Shown: positions 7,616 through 17,412 of the stretch, piece by piece | How positions within the stretch are numbered: the first letter of the stretch is position 1 | How the letters are laid out: every line of letters starts with the position of its first letter | Origin: Gammaproteobacteria bacterium | Lineage (GTDB): Bacteria > Pseudomonadota > Gammaproteobacteria > Xanthomonadales > Wenzhouxiangellaceae | NCBI GenBank assembly: GCA_003560975.1 | Contig: PWJA01000116.1 | Span: forward strand, 1-32,046 | DNA: 32,046 bases | Direction of reading: 5' to 3' | Translations under genes and position numbers: made by a program | Notes under the pieces: generated by a model | What the model saw: the letters and a program-made list of their open reading frames with translations, nothing else | Databases searched by the model: none | Told to the model about the DNA's origin: nothing

Positions 7616-9559
7616 ATGGCAAGCCTGATGCGCCGCGCCGCGATCGTTCTGGTGGCCGGGCTGCTCGGTGGCCCTGCCTGGGGCGACCGTGCCGATGAGC
7701 GCGAACAGTTCCGCCAGGCCTGGGAAGCGGCCGGCCGCGGTAATCAGGCGGCGCTGCGCGCGGCCATCGACTCCCTCCCGGACTATCCGCTGACCCCCTT
7801 CCTGGAAGCCGAACTCAAGCGCCAGCGCATCGATCGGGTGGAGAACGCCGAAATGTCGGTGTTTCTGGCTCGCTATCGCGACTGGTCCTTCGCCCCCGGC
7901 CTGGAAAGAACCTGGTTGCGCAGCCTCGGCCGGCGTGGCGATTTTGCCGCGCTGGTCCGGTACGGCCGCGAATCGAGCGACGCGGAAGTGCGCTGCTGGT
8001 TGGTGCGGGCCGATATCGAGGCCGGGCAGGACGATGGTCTGAACGATCGGGTGAGTGCCATGTGGCTGGTTGGTCGCTCGCAGCACGAGGCCTGCGATCC
8101 GGCGTTTGCGTGGTGGCGGGCGCGGGGATACCCGGAGGCGGGTCAGGGCTGGACCCGGTTCCAGATGGCCATGGAATCCGGCCAGACCGGCCTGGCCCGC
8201 TACCTTCGGCGCTATCTGAACCGAGCCGAACGGGAATGGGCGGAGCGCTGGCTGACCCTCCACGCGCGTCCCCAGCTGCTGATGCGACAGGTCCGCCAGT
8301 GGCCCGATGACGAAGTGGCCCGCTACCTGGCGTCGATCACCCTCCAGCGTCTGGCCCGCAGCGACTGGGATCAGGCCGATGGGTACTGGCGGCTTGTGCA
8401 GCGCCGGCTTGAATTCAGCGAGGCCGAGCGCGCGAGCATCGAGCGCGAGATCGCCCTGTTCCGGGCCGTTGCCCTGGACGTGGATGCACCGGCCGCGATC
8501 GACGCGCTCCCGGAGCGGGCCCTGGATCAGCAGATGCTGGAGTGGCGGGCCCGAGCGGCGATGGCGCACGGCAACTGGCCGGAGGTGCTGGAAAGCATCC
8601 GGCGCATGAGTCTGGCCGAGCAGGGTCAGGGCCGCTGGCGCTACTGGCGCGGCCGGGCGCTGGCCGCCATGGATCGCCCGGAGGCACTGGTGGCTTTCGG
8701 TTCGCTGGCCGGAGAGGCGACCTATCACGGTTTTCTTGCCGCGTCCCGGTTGGGACAGGACTTCAATCTGTGCGAGCAGGAACTGGCTGCCGATCCGCCC
8801 AGCCAGCGACGCCTGATGCGCGATGCGGAATTCGAGCGGGCGCTGGAGCTGTACCAGGTGGGCCTGATCAGCCACGCGCGGCGCACCTGGTCCAGCGTCT
8901 GGCGCCGCCTGAGCGCGGAGGAGCGGCATCAGGCCGCGCTGCTGGCGGCCGGATACGGCTGGCACGATCGGACCATTGCCGCTCTGGGGGCGTCCGGGGC
9001 GATGCGCGCCTATCCCTGGCGGTTCCCGATCATCGAGAAAAGCCGGGTCATGGCCTACAGCGAGCGCTGGCGGGTTGATCCGGCCCTGGTCTATGGACTG
9101 ATGCGGGCCTAATCGGCGATGCAGCCCGACGCGCTGTCGCCGGCCGGCGCGCGCGGCCTTTTGCAGCTGATGCCGGCTACGGCCGGTGCGGTGGCGCGCC
9201 GCAACGGACTGCCCTACAACGGGCGCGGCGACCTGATGGATCCGGCCGTCAACATCCCGCTCGGGATCGCGCATCTGGCCGAACTGCAGGAGCGTTTCGA
9301 CGATCAGTGGATCTTCGTGGCCGCCGCCTACAACGCCGGGATCAACGCCGTCAACCGCTGGCTCGACGATCGCCCGCGAACCGATCCGGACGTCTGGCTG
9401 GAAACCCTGCCGTTTTTCGAGACCCGCGATTACGTGCCCAGGGTGCTGGCGTTTGCCACGATTTACGAGTGGCAGCTGCAGCGCCCTCCGCAGGTGCTGG
9501 CCACCAATATCCTGCCCGGCCGGACGAATGCAGCGGCCCGGTTCCAGTGCAGCGAATAG
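7616..9559 (+). pseudogene. slt: Soluble lytic murein transglycosylase (Slt70-like), interrupted by an in-frame TAA at 9110-9112
   Basis: ORFs 7556..9112 and 9119..9559 are in the same frame, separated only by TAA plus TCG GCG. Joined reading: ...SERWRVDPALVYGLMRA*SAMQPDALSPAGARGLLQLMPATAGAVARR...DPAVNIPLGIAHLAEL...AAYNAG. Signal peptide MASLMRRAAIVLVAGLLGGPAWGD. Confidence 0.88.
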
Positions 9560-9628
9560 CGGGCCATTGCCGGTGGGGCGGAAAGCGCCAGCCGCCAACG
9601 TCCGGAAAAATCGTGCTGCGGGGCTGCC

Positions 9629-10894
9629 GTGACCGCTGAATCGGCCAACGACCCGGTGCTGGACGGCCTCGACATTTACCAGGTGGGCGGGGCGGTGCGC
9701 GATCGGCTGCTGGGGCTGGAGCCGGGCGATCGCGATCATGTCGTGGTCGGCAGCTCACCCGAGGAGATGATCCGGCGCGGGTTCCGAGCGGTCGGTCGCG
9801 ACTTCCCGGTCTTCTTGCATCCGCGCACGGGCGAGGAATACGCCCTGGCCCGCACCGAGCGCAAACAGGGACGCGGTTATCACGGCTTCGTTTTTCATAC
9901 CGGGCCGGATGTGACGCTGGCGGCGGACCTGGCCCGTCGCGATCTGACCATCAACGCGATGGCCTTGACGAGCGACGGGCGGCTGGTTGATCCCTACAAC
10001 GGCCGGATCGATCTGGAGCTGGGCATTTTGCGCCATGTTTCGGACGCGTTTCGCGAGGATCCGGTGCGGATTCTGCGACTGGCCCGCTTCGCCGCCCGTT
10101 TTCCGGACTTTTCGGTTGCCGATCCAACCGTCGCGGTGTGCCGCGAGATGGTGGCCGACGGGGAAGTCGCCCATCTCGTGCCCGAACGGGTCTGGCAGGA
10201 GATGAGCCGCGCTCTGATGTCCGTCCAGCCGTCGCGCTTCATCACCGTTTTGCGCGAGGTGGGCGCGCTGAAAGTCGTACTGCCGGAAGTCGACGCCCTG
10301 TTCGGCGTTCCGCAGGCGCCCGAGCATCACCCGGAAATCGACAGCGGCCGCCATACGCTGATGGTGCTGGAACAGGCCGCCGAGCTGGGCGGCGGGCTGC
10401 CTGCGCGGTTTGCCGCCCTGGTCCATGACCTGGGCAAGGCGGCCACGCCACCCGATCAGTGGCCGGCGCATCACGGTCACGAGCGTCGCGGCATCGACTT
10501 GATCCGATCGCTGTGCGAACGGCTCAGGGTTCCCAACGACTGCCGCGAGCTGGGCCTGCTGGTCGGGGAGTTTCATCTGCTGGTTCATCGCGCCGCGGAA
10601 CTGAGACCGGCGACCCTGGTGCGCCTGTTGGAGCGTCTCGACCTGTTCCGTCGACCGGAGCGGCTGGAACCCTTTCTGATCGCATGTCAGGCCGATTACT
10701 GCGGCCGTCTGGGTCTACAGAACCGGCCGTATCCGCAGGCAGAGCGAGTCCGGCGCGCGTTCGCTGCGGCACGGCAGGTCAAGGCTCGAAGCCTGGTGGA
10801 GCGCGGTCTGAAGGGTGCGGCGATCGGGGAAGGCCTGCGTCAGGAACGCATCGACCGGGTGCGGCGGGCGCTCCAGGAGGCCACCAGGGATTAA
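9629..10894 (+). CDS. cca: CCA tRNA nucleotidyltransferase (multifunctional Cca type with HD region)
   Basis: [89 protein letters not shown] start at 9629. Confidence 0.93.
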   Translation: MTAESANDPVLDGLDIYQVGGAVRDRLLGLEPGDRDHVVVGSSPEEMIRRGFRAVGRDFPVFLHPRTGEEYALARTERKQGRGYHGFVFHTGPDVTLAADLARRDLTINAMALTSDGRLVDPYNGRIDLELGILRHVSDAFREDPVRILRLARFAARFPDFSVADPTVAVCREMVADGEVAHLVPERVWQEMSRALMSVQPSRFITVLREVGALKVVLPEVDALFGVPQAPEHHPEIDSGRHTLMVLEQAAELGGGLPARFAALVHDLGKAATPPDQWPAHHGHERRGIDLIRSLCERLRVPNDCRELGLLVGEFHLLVHRAAELRPATLVRLLERLDLFRRPERLEPFLIACQADYCGRLGLQNRPYPQAERVRRAFAAARQVKARSLVERGLKGAAIGEGLRQERIDRVRRALQEATRD

Positions 10895-13059
10895 AACGCC
10901 GTGATGTGGCGTTTTTCCAGCATGTCCCGATACGCCGCCGCGGGCAGCGGTTTGCCGAGCAGAAACCCCTGCACGAAGTCGACGCGGCACTTGATCATGT
11001 ACCCCAGCTGCTCCCTGGTTTCCACTCCCTCGGCGACGACCTGCATGTCCAGACTGTGGATCAACTCGACGATGGCGTGCGTCAGGGCCAGCTGGCGATC
11101 ATCACCCTCGATGCCGGTGATGAAACTGCGGTCGAGCTTGACGTAGTCGACCTTGAGCCGCTGCAGGTGGGCCAGCGCGCTGTAGCCGGTGCCGAAATCA
11201 TCCAGGCTGACCTTGATCCCGCGTTCGCGCAATCGACCGATCGTTTCCAGCCCGGCCTCGAAGTCGCTGATGGCGCTGTTTTCGGTGATTTCGAGGTTGA
11301 CGAATTCCGGCGAGACGCCGTGCCGTGCGCAGATCTCGCTCAGCCGATCGGGAAGATCGGGCTGCACGAAGCGCTGGGGCGAAACGTTGATCGAAACGGT
11401 CACGGGAGACAGCGCCAGGTCGGCGTGCCAGTCGGCCAGTTGGGCGACCGCGCTGTCGAAAAGCTGCTCTTCCAGTTCGTCGAGGACGCCCAACGCGGAG
11501 GCGTCCTGGAGAAAATAGGCTGGACTGAGCAGACCGCGTTCCGGATGTTCCCAGCGCAGCAGGGCCTCGAAGCCGATGATGCAGCGCTGGCGGATGCTGA
11601 TCAGGGGCTGGTAGAACAGCTTGAACTGCTTTCGCTTGTGGGCGCGCCGCAGCTCGCTTTCCACCTGCAGCATGTCGCGAGGTTCGGGTTGATCCGTTCT
11701 CGATCGGTGCAGCAGGAGGTCGTCGCCGCCCGCGGCTGCCTGGATCTGGGCGCGTTCGGCGTACTGGATCAGGTCGGCCGCGGTGGTTGCATCATCCGGC
11801 GCAAAACTCAATCCGCCGCTGGCCTTGAGAACCAGCTCGTGGCCGTTGTGCTTGAATGGTTGTCGGACGTGCTTGAGGATGCTGGTGGCATGCGCGATCG
11901 CCCGCTCGCGCCGCCGGATGTCCGGCATCAGGATCAGAAAATCGCGTTCGCCGGTGCGACCCAGCAGGAAGCGCTGAGGCTGTCGGTCCCGGATTCGACG
12001 GGTCAATTTCCGCACCAGGTCTTCGGTCTGGCGCCAGCCCATGGCTTCACTGACCACCTTGAATCTGTGCAGACCCAGGGCCAGGATGCCGATCTGGCTT
12101 TCCGGCTTGTCGCGCAGGTTCAGGATTTCGCGACCCAGCAGGTCCTGCATCTGGCGCCGATTGGGCAGTCCGGTAGCGGGATCGTGCGTGCGAAAGTAGA
12201 GCAGCCGCCGTTCGGCAGCCCGGGCCTGATCCCGGGCCGAACTGACCCTGCGCTGCTCGGTCTCGAGCAGCCAGATCACGCTGCTCAGGGCGATGGTCAT
12301 CAGCAGCAACAGCCCGACCAGGCCGACATACTGGCTGTGCGGGAGGAAGGTTTCCTGGACCACCATCCAGGTGGTCAAGCCGGCGCTGTAGACCAGGTGC
12401 AGGCCGTACGCGCCGAACGAAAGCACCGCAACCAGCGGGCTGATCTGGAATTCGGTTGCCTGGCTGCGGGCCCTGAACATGACCAGCGAGAGCGCGATGT
12501 AGGTGGCGCCGCCCAGGAGGTAGGGAATGGCGTAGCGCACGCCGTGGGCCGGTCCGGTCAGTCCCCGAGCGGCAAGCCATCCGGCCAGCAGCGCCAGCAG
12601 CAGACCGGCGCAGGCGCCGGCGATGATCCGTTGCGGCTCGCGTCGGATGCGGAACGATTTCAGGCGAATGCCGCCGTGAATCCCCAGCCATAGCCAGATC
12701 AGGTGCGGAGGAAGGGCGGTGAGCGCGACCAGGGAGAACAACTGGCGGGGCAGTCCCAGGGGGTCGCCGTGCTGGCTGAGCGCCAGGCTCACGGCGCCGC
12801 CGATCAGCGAGACCGTCAGGGCCGAGAACGACAGCGCCAGCTGCAGCAGGTAACGCTGCCGACGCGAGCGCAGGAACAGCCAAAGCAGAACCGCGAGCAG
12901 CAAGCTTGCCAGGCCCTGAGCCAGCTGGTTGGCGATGGCAAAATCGAAGGATGACAAGGTGTTGACGGGACTCTCCGTTTGCTCTCTTGCGCGGTGGGTC
13001 CCGGCCGAGCGCGGACTCGGGTTGGGCGGGCCTGCCCGGATGATCCAAAACCATTCCAA
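10891..13059 (-). CDS. Seven-TM membrane protein with degenerate GGDEF (GERDF) and intact-looking EAL phosphodiesterase domain
   Basis: About 7 hydrophobic segments at the N-terminus; [28 protein letters not shown] (degenerate GGDEF); [54 protein letters not shown] (EAL). Exact start uncertain. Confidence 0.92.
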   Translation of the reverse strand: MEWFWIIRAGPPNPSPRSAGTHRAREQTESPVNTLSSFDFAIANQLAQGLASLLLAVLLWLFLRSRRQRYLLQLALSFSALTVSLIGGAVSLALSQHGDPLGLPRQLFSLVALTALPPHLIWLWLGIHGGIRLKSFRIRREPQRIIAGACAGLLLALLAGWLAARGLTGPAHGVRYAIPYLLGGATYIALSLVMFRARSQATEFQISPLVAVLSFGAYGLHLVYSAGLTTWMVVQETFLPHSQYVGLVGLLLLMTIALSSVIWLLETEQRRVSSARDQARAAERRLLYFRTHDPATGLPNRRQMQDLLGREILNLRDKPESQIGILALGLHRFKVVSEAMGWRQTEDLVRKLTRRIRDRQPQRFLLGRTGERDFLILMPDIRRRERAIAHATSILKHVRQPFKHNGHELVLKASGGLSFAPDDATTAADLIQYAERAQIQAAAGGDDLLLHRSRTDQPEPRDMLQVESELRRAHKRKQFKLFYQPLISIRQRCIIGFEALLRWEHPERGLLSPAYFLQDASALGVLDELEEQLFDSAVAQLADWHADLALSPVTVSINVSPQRFVQPDLPDRLSEICARHGVSPEFVNLEITENSAISDFEAGLETIGRLRERGIKVSLDDFGTGYSALAHLQRLKVDYVKLDRSFITGIEGDDRQLALTHAIVELIHSLDMQVVAEGVETREQLGYMIKCRVDFVQGFLLGKPLPAAAYRDMLEKRHITAF

Positions 13060-13158
13060 CCTATAATCAATGTAACCGAAGCGACGCCTTGTTTGTCATC
13101 ACGATTGAATGATTGATTTGTGATGGGGTCGGAACAATGCGGGCCTTCACAAAAGTCG

Positions 13159-13187
13159 TTGACAGTGTCGGTACCGGCTTCTGATAG
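13159..13187 (+). promoter_or_regulatory. Candidate sigma70 promoter for the RND operon
   Basis: TTGACA (13159-13164), 17-nt spacer, TGATAG (13182-13187), 32 nt upstream of the proposed GTG start. Confidence 0.5.
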
Positions 13188-13219
13188 CCTTGTTCGGCTT
13201 TCTTTGGAGGATACAGTCA

Positions 13220-16200
13220 GTGCCCGTAACCAGACTCGCGCTGAGCAACCCGGTCGCCGTGGCGGTGGGTTGCATTCTGCTGGTGATTTTCGGGCTGCTC
13301 AGCCTCAGCCGCCTGCCGGTGCAGATGACGCCCAACATCGATCGCCCGACGATCAGCATCAGCACCGGCTGGCGCGCTGCCGCGCCTTCGGAAATCGAAT
13401 CGGAAATCATCGAGCCGCAGGAAAACCAGCTGCGCGACGTCCCGGGCCTGCAGCGCATGACGTCAACGGCCAGCCAGGGCCGAGCCTCGATCAACCTGGA
13501 GTTCGACGTCAACGCCGACTTGAATCGAGCGCTGATCGAAGTCATCAATCGCCTGAACCAGGTTCCGCGCTACCCGGCCGATGCCAGTGAGCCGACCGTG
13601 CGGGTGGGCTCTGATCAGTTCGGCGACACCATCGCCTGGTTTGCGATCCGCCCGATGCCGGGCAACACGCGCCCCATCATCGAGTATCAGGATTTCGTCG
13701 ACGAGGTGGTCAAGGAGCGGGTGGAGCGCATTCCCGGCGTGTCATCGGCCAATCCGCGCGGCGGTCGCCAGTTTGAAGTCCGGATCACCTTCGACCCTTT
13801 CCAGGCAGCCGCCATCGGCGTCGATCTGACCCGGGTCGGCCAGCGCCTGGGTCAGAACGCCGACGTTTCCGGTGGCTTCCAGGAGGTCGGCCGGCGCCAG
13901 TTCACCCTGCGTTTTGCCGGCCAGTACCAGATATCCGACCTGGAAAACCTGGTCCTGGAGTGGCGCGACGGTCGCCCCGTATTCCTCGGCGACGTGGCCA
14001 CGGTGGAGCGCACCATGCGCGACTCGAGTGGTGTCATGACCCAGAACGGCGGTCCATCGATCGCGATGAACGTGATCTCCGAGCCGGGCGTCAACGTTCT
14101 CGAGGTCATGGCCGAACTTCAGTCGGTGATCGAAGAACTTCGCCAGACCCATCTCGAACCGGCCGGTCTTTCGATCACCCAGGTCTCCGACGATACGATC
14201 TACATCCGCCAGTCGATCGCCATGGTGGCGACCAATCTGCTGCTGGGGATGAGCCTGGCCATCGTGGTGTTGTGGTGGTTCTTCCGCAAGATGCGTGCGA
14301 CGCTGATGGTCGCGCTGGCCATTCCCCTGTGTCTGTGTTTTGCGTTCCTGGTTCTGGACGGTGCGGGTCGAACGCTCAACGTGATCTCGCTGGCCGGCCT
14401 GGCGTTCGCCGTGGGAATGGTGCTCGATGCGGCGATTGTCGTGCTGGAAAACATCGTTCGGCAGCGCGAGATGGGACGAGCACCGCTGGAAGCATCGGAT
14501 CGCGGCACCGGGCAGGTCTACGGTGCTCTGCTGGCCTCGACCGCCACCACCGTGGCGATCTTCGTGCCGGTGATTTTTCTCCAGGACGAGGCCGGCCAGC
14601 TGTTTGCCGATCTGGCCGTGGTCATTTCGGCGGCCATCGTCTGTTCGCTGCTGGTCGCCATCATCGTGCTGCCGGCGGCAAGCTATCGTCTGCTCGGTGA
14701 CGCTACCCTGGTCGACCGCAAGGCCGGCTGGTGGCAGGCGGCGACGGGTGTGATAATGAAAATGACCGATACGCCGCGCCGCCGCTGGAGCTGGATCGGA
14801 GGCCTGACCGTCGTCCCCATCCTGATCGGCGTTCTCCTGTTGCCGCCGGCCGATTACCTGCCGGAAGGCCAGCGCAACTTCATCTTCGGCTTCATCCAGA
14901 CCCCGTCCGGGATGGGCCCGGAAACCGCGGAGCGTGAGCTGGTCGATGTGATCAACGAACGCCTGATGCCGTTTCTGGAGGGGGAGCGCGAGCCGAAGAT
15001 TGCCAACAGCTTTCTCGGGTTTTTCGGCAGCGGCGCCTTCTTCGGCATTCGCGCCGAGCGCGACGAAGACGTCGATCGGCTGGTGGAGGTCGTCAACAAC
15101 GAAATCCTGGTCGGTTTCCCGGACACCTTCGGCCGCGCCAACCGATCGCCGATCTTTGGCGGGCGCGGCAGCCGCCGGATCGATGTCGACCTGCAGGCGG
15201 CCGACGTCGAGGACCTGCTCGAAGCCGGGCAGCTGGGTTTCAGCCTGGTTCAGCGCGCGCTGCCCGGAGCCACGGTCCGGCCGGTACCGGGGCTGGAGCT
15301 GGCCGAGCCGGAACTTCGCCTGGTGCCCGACGATCGCCGCATCGCCGAGCTGGGCTGGACCCGCGGCGACGTGGCCAATCTGACCCGCGCGCTCGGCAGC
15401 GGGACCTACCTGGGGGATTACTTCGACGGAGATCGGCGCCTCGATGTCATCCTGCGCGGCGAAGAGTGGGTGACGCCGGAAGAACTGATGGGCATTCCCT
15501 TGCACACCCCGTCGGGGCGCGTGGCCACCCTCGGCGAGCTGACCCGCCTGGAGATGACCGCGGGCCCGAACCAGATCCGTCGCGTCGATCGCCGTCGGAC
15601 CCTGTCGCTGCAGGTCACCCCGCCGTCGGGCATGCCGATGGAAACCGCCATCGAAACCCTGCGCAGCGAGGTCGAGCCGCAATTGCGCGCAGCCCTGCCG
15701 GCCGACGGCGTGATCACCTATCGGGGCACCGCCGAAGCCCTGGGCGAGACCCTGCGCAACCTGGCCGGCAGCTTCATCCTGGCCGTGGTGATTCTCTATC
15801 TGCTCATTTCGGCCCTGTTCCGATCCTTCCGTGACTCGGTGCTGGTCTTGATGACCATACCGATGGCCACCGTGGGCGGAATCATCGCGCTGCGGGTGAC
15901 CGGCTGGCTGACCGGTCAGGCAATGGACATGTTGACCATGATCGGGTTCGTCATCCTGCTCGGCCTGGTCGTCAACAACGCCATCTTGCTGGTCTACCGC
16001 GCGCGCGACGGCGAGCGCGACGGCCTGAGCCGCCGCGAGGCGGTGGAAACCGCCGTGCGACTGCGGCTGCGTCCGATCCTGATGAGCACGTTCACCAGCC
16101 TGTTCGGGATGATGCCGTTGCTGCTGCTGCCCGGGGCCGGGACGGAACTTTATCGCGGGCTGGCTGCCGTCATAGTAGGAGGAATGGCGTTGAGTGCGCT

Positions 16201-16285
16201 GTTTACCCTGATCCTGCTGCCCAGCCTGCTCAGGGTCAATGAAGACAAGGTTCGTGCGCCCGAGGGCGACGTGGTGCCGGCGTGA
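13220..16285 (+). CDS. RND efflux transporter permease (AcrB/HAE1-like)
   Basis: GTG start at 13220 with GGAGG 9 nt upstream. VTRLALSNPVAVAVGCILLVIFGLLSLSRLPVQMTPNIDRP, AFAVGMVLDAAIVVLENIVRQRE, IGFVILLGLVVNNAILLVYRAR, PILMSTFTSLFGMMPLLL; about 1020 aa. Confidence 0.95.
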   Translation: MPVTRLALSNPVAVAVGCILLVIFGLLSLSRLPVQMTPNIDRPTISISTGWRAAAPSEIESEIIEPQENQLRDVPGLQRMTSTASQGRASINLEFDVNADLNRALIEVINRLNQVPRYPADASEPTVRVGSDQFGDTIAWFAIRPMPGNTRPIIEYQDFVDEVVKERVERIPGVSSANPRGGRQFEVRITFDPFQAAAIGVDLTRVGQRLGQNADVSGGFQEVGRRQFTLRFAGQYQISDLENLVLEWRDGRPVFLGDVATVERTMRDSSGVMTQNGGPSIAMNVISEPGVNVLEVMAELQSVIEELRQTHLEPAGLSITQVSDDTIYIRQSIAMVATNLLLGMSLAIVVLWWFFRKMRATLMVALAIPLCLCFAFLVLDGAGRTLNVISLAGLAFAVGMVLDAAIVVLENIVRQREMGRAPLEASDRGTGQVYGALLASTATTVAIFVPVIFLQDEAGQLFADLAVVISAAIVCSLLVAIIVLPAASYRLLGDATLVDRKAGWWQAATGVIMKMTDTPRRRWSWIGGLTVVPILIGVLLLPPADYLPEGQRNFIFGFIQTPSGMGPETAERELVDVINERLMPFLEGEREPKIANSFLGFFGSGAFFGIRAERDEDVDRLVEVVNNEILVGFPDTFGRANRSPIFGGRGSRRIDVDLQAADVEDLLEAGQLGFSLVQRALPGATVRPVPGLELAEPELRLVPDDRRIAELGWTRGDVANLTRALGSGTYLGDYFDGDRRLDVILRGEEWVTPEELMGIPLHTPSGRVATLGELTRLEMTAGPNQIRRVDRRRTLSLQVTPPSGMPMETAIETLRSEVEPQLRAALPADGVITYRGTAEALGETLRNLAGSFILAVVILYLLISALFRSFRDSVLVLMTIPMATVGGIIALRVTGWLTGQAMDMLTMIGFVILLGLVVNNAILLVYRARDGERDGLSRREAVETAVRLRLRPILMSTFTSLFGMMPLLLLPGAGTELYRGLAAVIVGGMALSALFTLILLPSLLRVNEDKVRAPEGDVVPA

Positions 16286-16290
16286 GGAGT

Positions 16291-17328
16291 ATGAGCATGA
16301 AAAGCAAAGTGGGCGCGGTGCTGTTGACCGCGATATTGATCTCGTCGGCCCAGGCCCAGTTCGGTGGGGCCTCTCCGGTTGAATTGAGCGAGGCCCGCGT
16401 GACCATGATGTCGCCCACCATGCAGGTTGCCGGCACCGTCGTGTCACGCTCCGACGCGTTCCTGTCGGCTGAAGTCGAGGGCCGTCTCATCGAGGTCGCC
16501 GATGTCGGCAGCCGAGTTGAAGCCGGGGCGACGGTGGCCCGGATTGAAGACACGACGCTGCGCCTGCGTGCCCAGGAGCTGGCCGCCGAGATGACCCGCG
16601 CCGAGGCCCGCTTGCGTTTCCTCGAGGCCGAGCTGCTTCGCTTCGAGCGTCTGGCCGAAACCAACCTGGCCGCGCTCAGCCAGATCGAGCAGACCCGTTC
16701 GGAGCGGGACGTGGCGACCGGTGACCTGGCGGTGGTGCGGAGCCGTCTGAACCAGATCGAGGACCAGATCGAGCGCACCCGAATCACGGCGCCTTTTCCC
16801 GGCGTGATTGCCGAGCGGGTCAGTCAGGCCGGCGAGCGCGTCGCCACCGGGACCCGCGTGGTCCGACTGGTCAATCCGGACAGCCTGGAAGTGGTCGCGC
16901 GCGCGCCGTTGAACTATTTTCGTTTCGTCAAGGCCGGCGACGAACTCGGCGTGAGCGTGGCCGGTGATGAGCTGCTCGCGCCGGTCCGAACGGTGGTCAG
17001 CGTGGGTGATGAGGCCCGCCACGTGTTCGAGCTGCGCCTGGACATGGAAGAGCCGTTGCCGGTGGGCCAGACCGTGCGGGTCACGATTCCCACCGCGAAC
17101 GTGCGCGAAGTCCTGGCGGTTCCGCGCGATGCCCTGGTGCTGCGCGGCGACGGGATCACCGTGTTCATCGTCGACGAAGAAAACAAGGCCCGCCGCATCC
17201 GGGTAACGACCGGGATCGGTACCGGGGACTGGATCGAAGTTGCCGGCCCCATCCAGGAAGGCGATCGCGTGGTCATTCCCGGCAACGCGCGCCTGCGGCC
17301 GGGTCAGGAAGTCAGCGTTCGCGGCTGA
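16291..17328 (+). CDS. RND efflux periplasmic adaptor (membrane fusion protein)
   Basis: MSMKSKVGAVLLTAILISSAQAQFG signal peptide; VAGTVVSRSDAFLSAEVEGRLIEVADVGSRVEAGATVARI lipoyl/barrel-sandwich half, coiled-coil hairpin, ITAPFPGVIAERVSQAGERV. Confidence 0.93.
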   Translation: MSMKSKVGAVLLTAILISSAQAQFGGASPVELSEARVTMMSPTMQVAGTVVSRSDAFLSAEVEGRLIEVADVGSRVEAGATVARIEDTTLRLRAQELAAEMTRAEARLRFLEAELLRFERLAETNLAALSQIEQTRSERDVATGDLAVVRSRLNQIEDQIERTRITAPFPGVIAERVSQAGERVATGTRVVRLVNPDSLEVVARAPLNYFRFVKAGDELGVSVAGDELLAPVRTVVSVGDEARHVFELRLDMEEPLPVGQTVRVTIPTANVREVLAVPRDALVLRGDGITVFIVDEENKARRIRVTTGIGTGDWIEVAGPIQEGDRVVIPGNARLRPGQEVSVRG

Positions 17329-17370
17329 ACGTGCGAAGCCACAGGAACGGTCTCCGAGTGGATGGCGGTC

Positions 17371-17386
17371 ACCGGGCTTGCCCGGT
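17371..17386. terminator. GC-rich hairpin between convergent genes (possible terminator, no U-tract)
   Basis: ACCGGG-CTTG-CCCGGT perfect inverted repeat 42 nt after the adaptor stop codon; not followed by a T run on either strand. Confidence 0.35.
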
Positions 17387-17393
17387 CTCACAT

Positions 17394-17412
17394 GCAAATA
17401 GTTCTCATTACT
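17394..17412. promoter_or_regulatory. Fur-box-like sequence
   Basis: GCAAATAGTTCTCATTACT; 14 of 19 positions match GCAAATGATTCTCATTTGC, the Fur box form I compared against by eye. Confidence 0.4.

Noticed and set aside
9110-9112. Recoding of the slt stop codon as selenocysteine or pyrrolysine
   Set aside because: The codon is TAA, whereas selenocysteine uses TGA and pyrrolysine TAG. Many other genes here end normally in TAA (for example dsbA and cca), so global TAA reassignment is not supported.
9119-9559. Independent small lytic transglycosylase gene starting at 9119
   Set aside because: It is in the same frame as the preceding ORF, lacks a visible ribosome-binding site, and would start just after the catalytic Glu position, so it is best read as the C-terminal part of slt.
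6770-9739. Very long minus-strand ORF (989 aa)
   Set aside because: Only the last ~275 residues (TauE/SafE) are real. The upstream part is antisense to slt and cca, low complexity in Gly/Arg/Gln/Pro as expected for a shadow ORF in GC-rich DNA.
10459-12693. 744-aa plus-strand ORF antisense to the EAL protein
   Set aside because: Shadow ORF; the sense strand has convincing GGDEF/EAL motifs.
13742-16447. 901-aa minus-strand ORF antisense to the RND genes
   Set aside because: Gln/His/Arg/Gly-rich shadow translation with no motifs; the sense strand encodes a clear RND permease.
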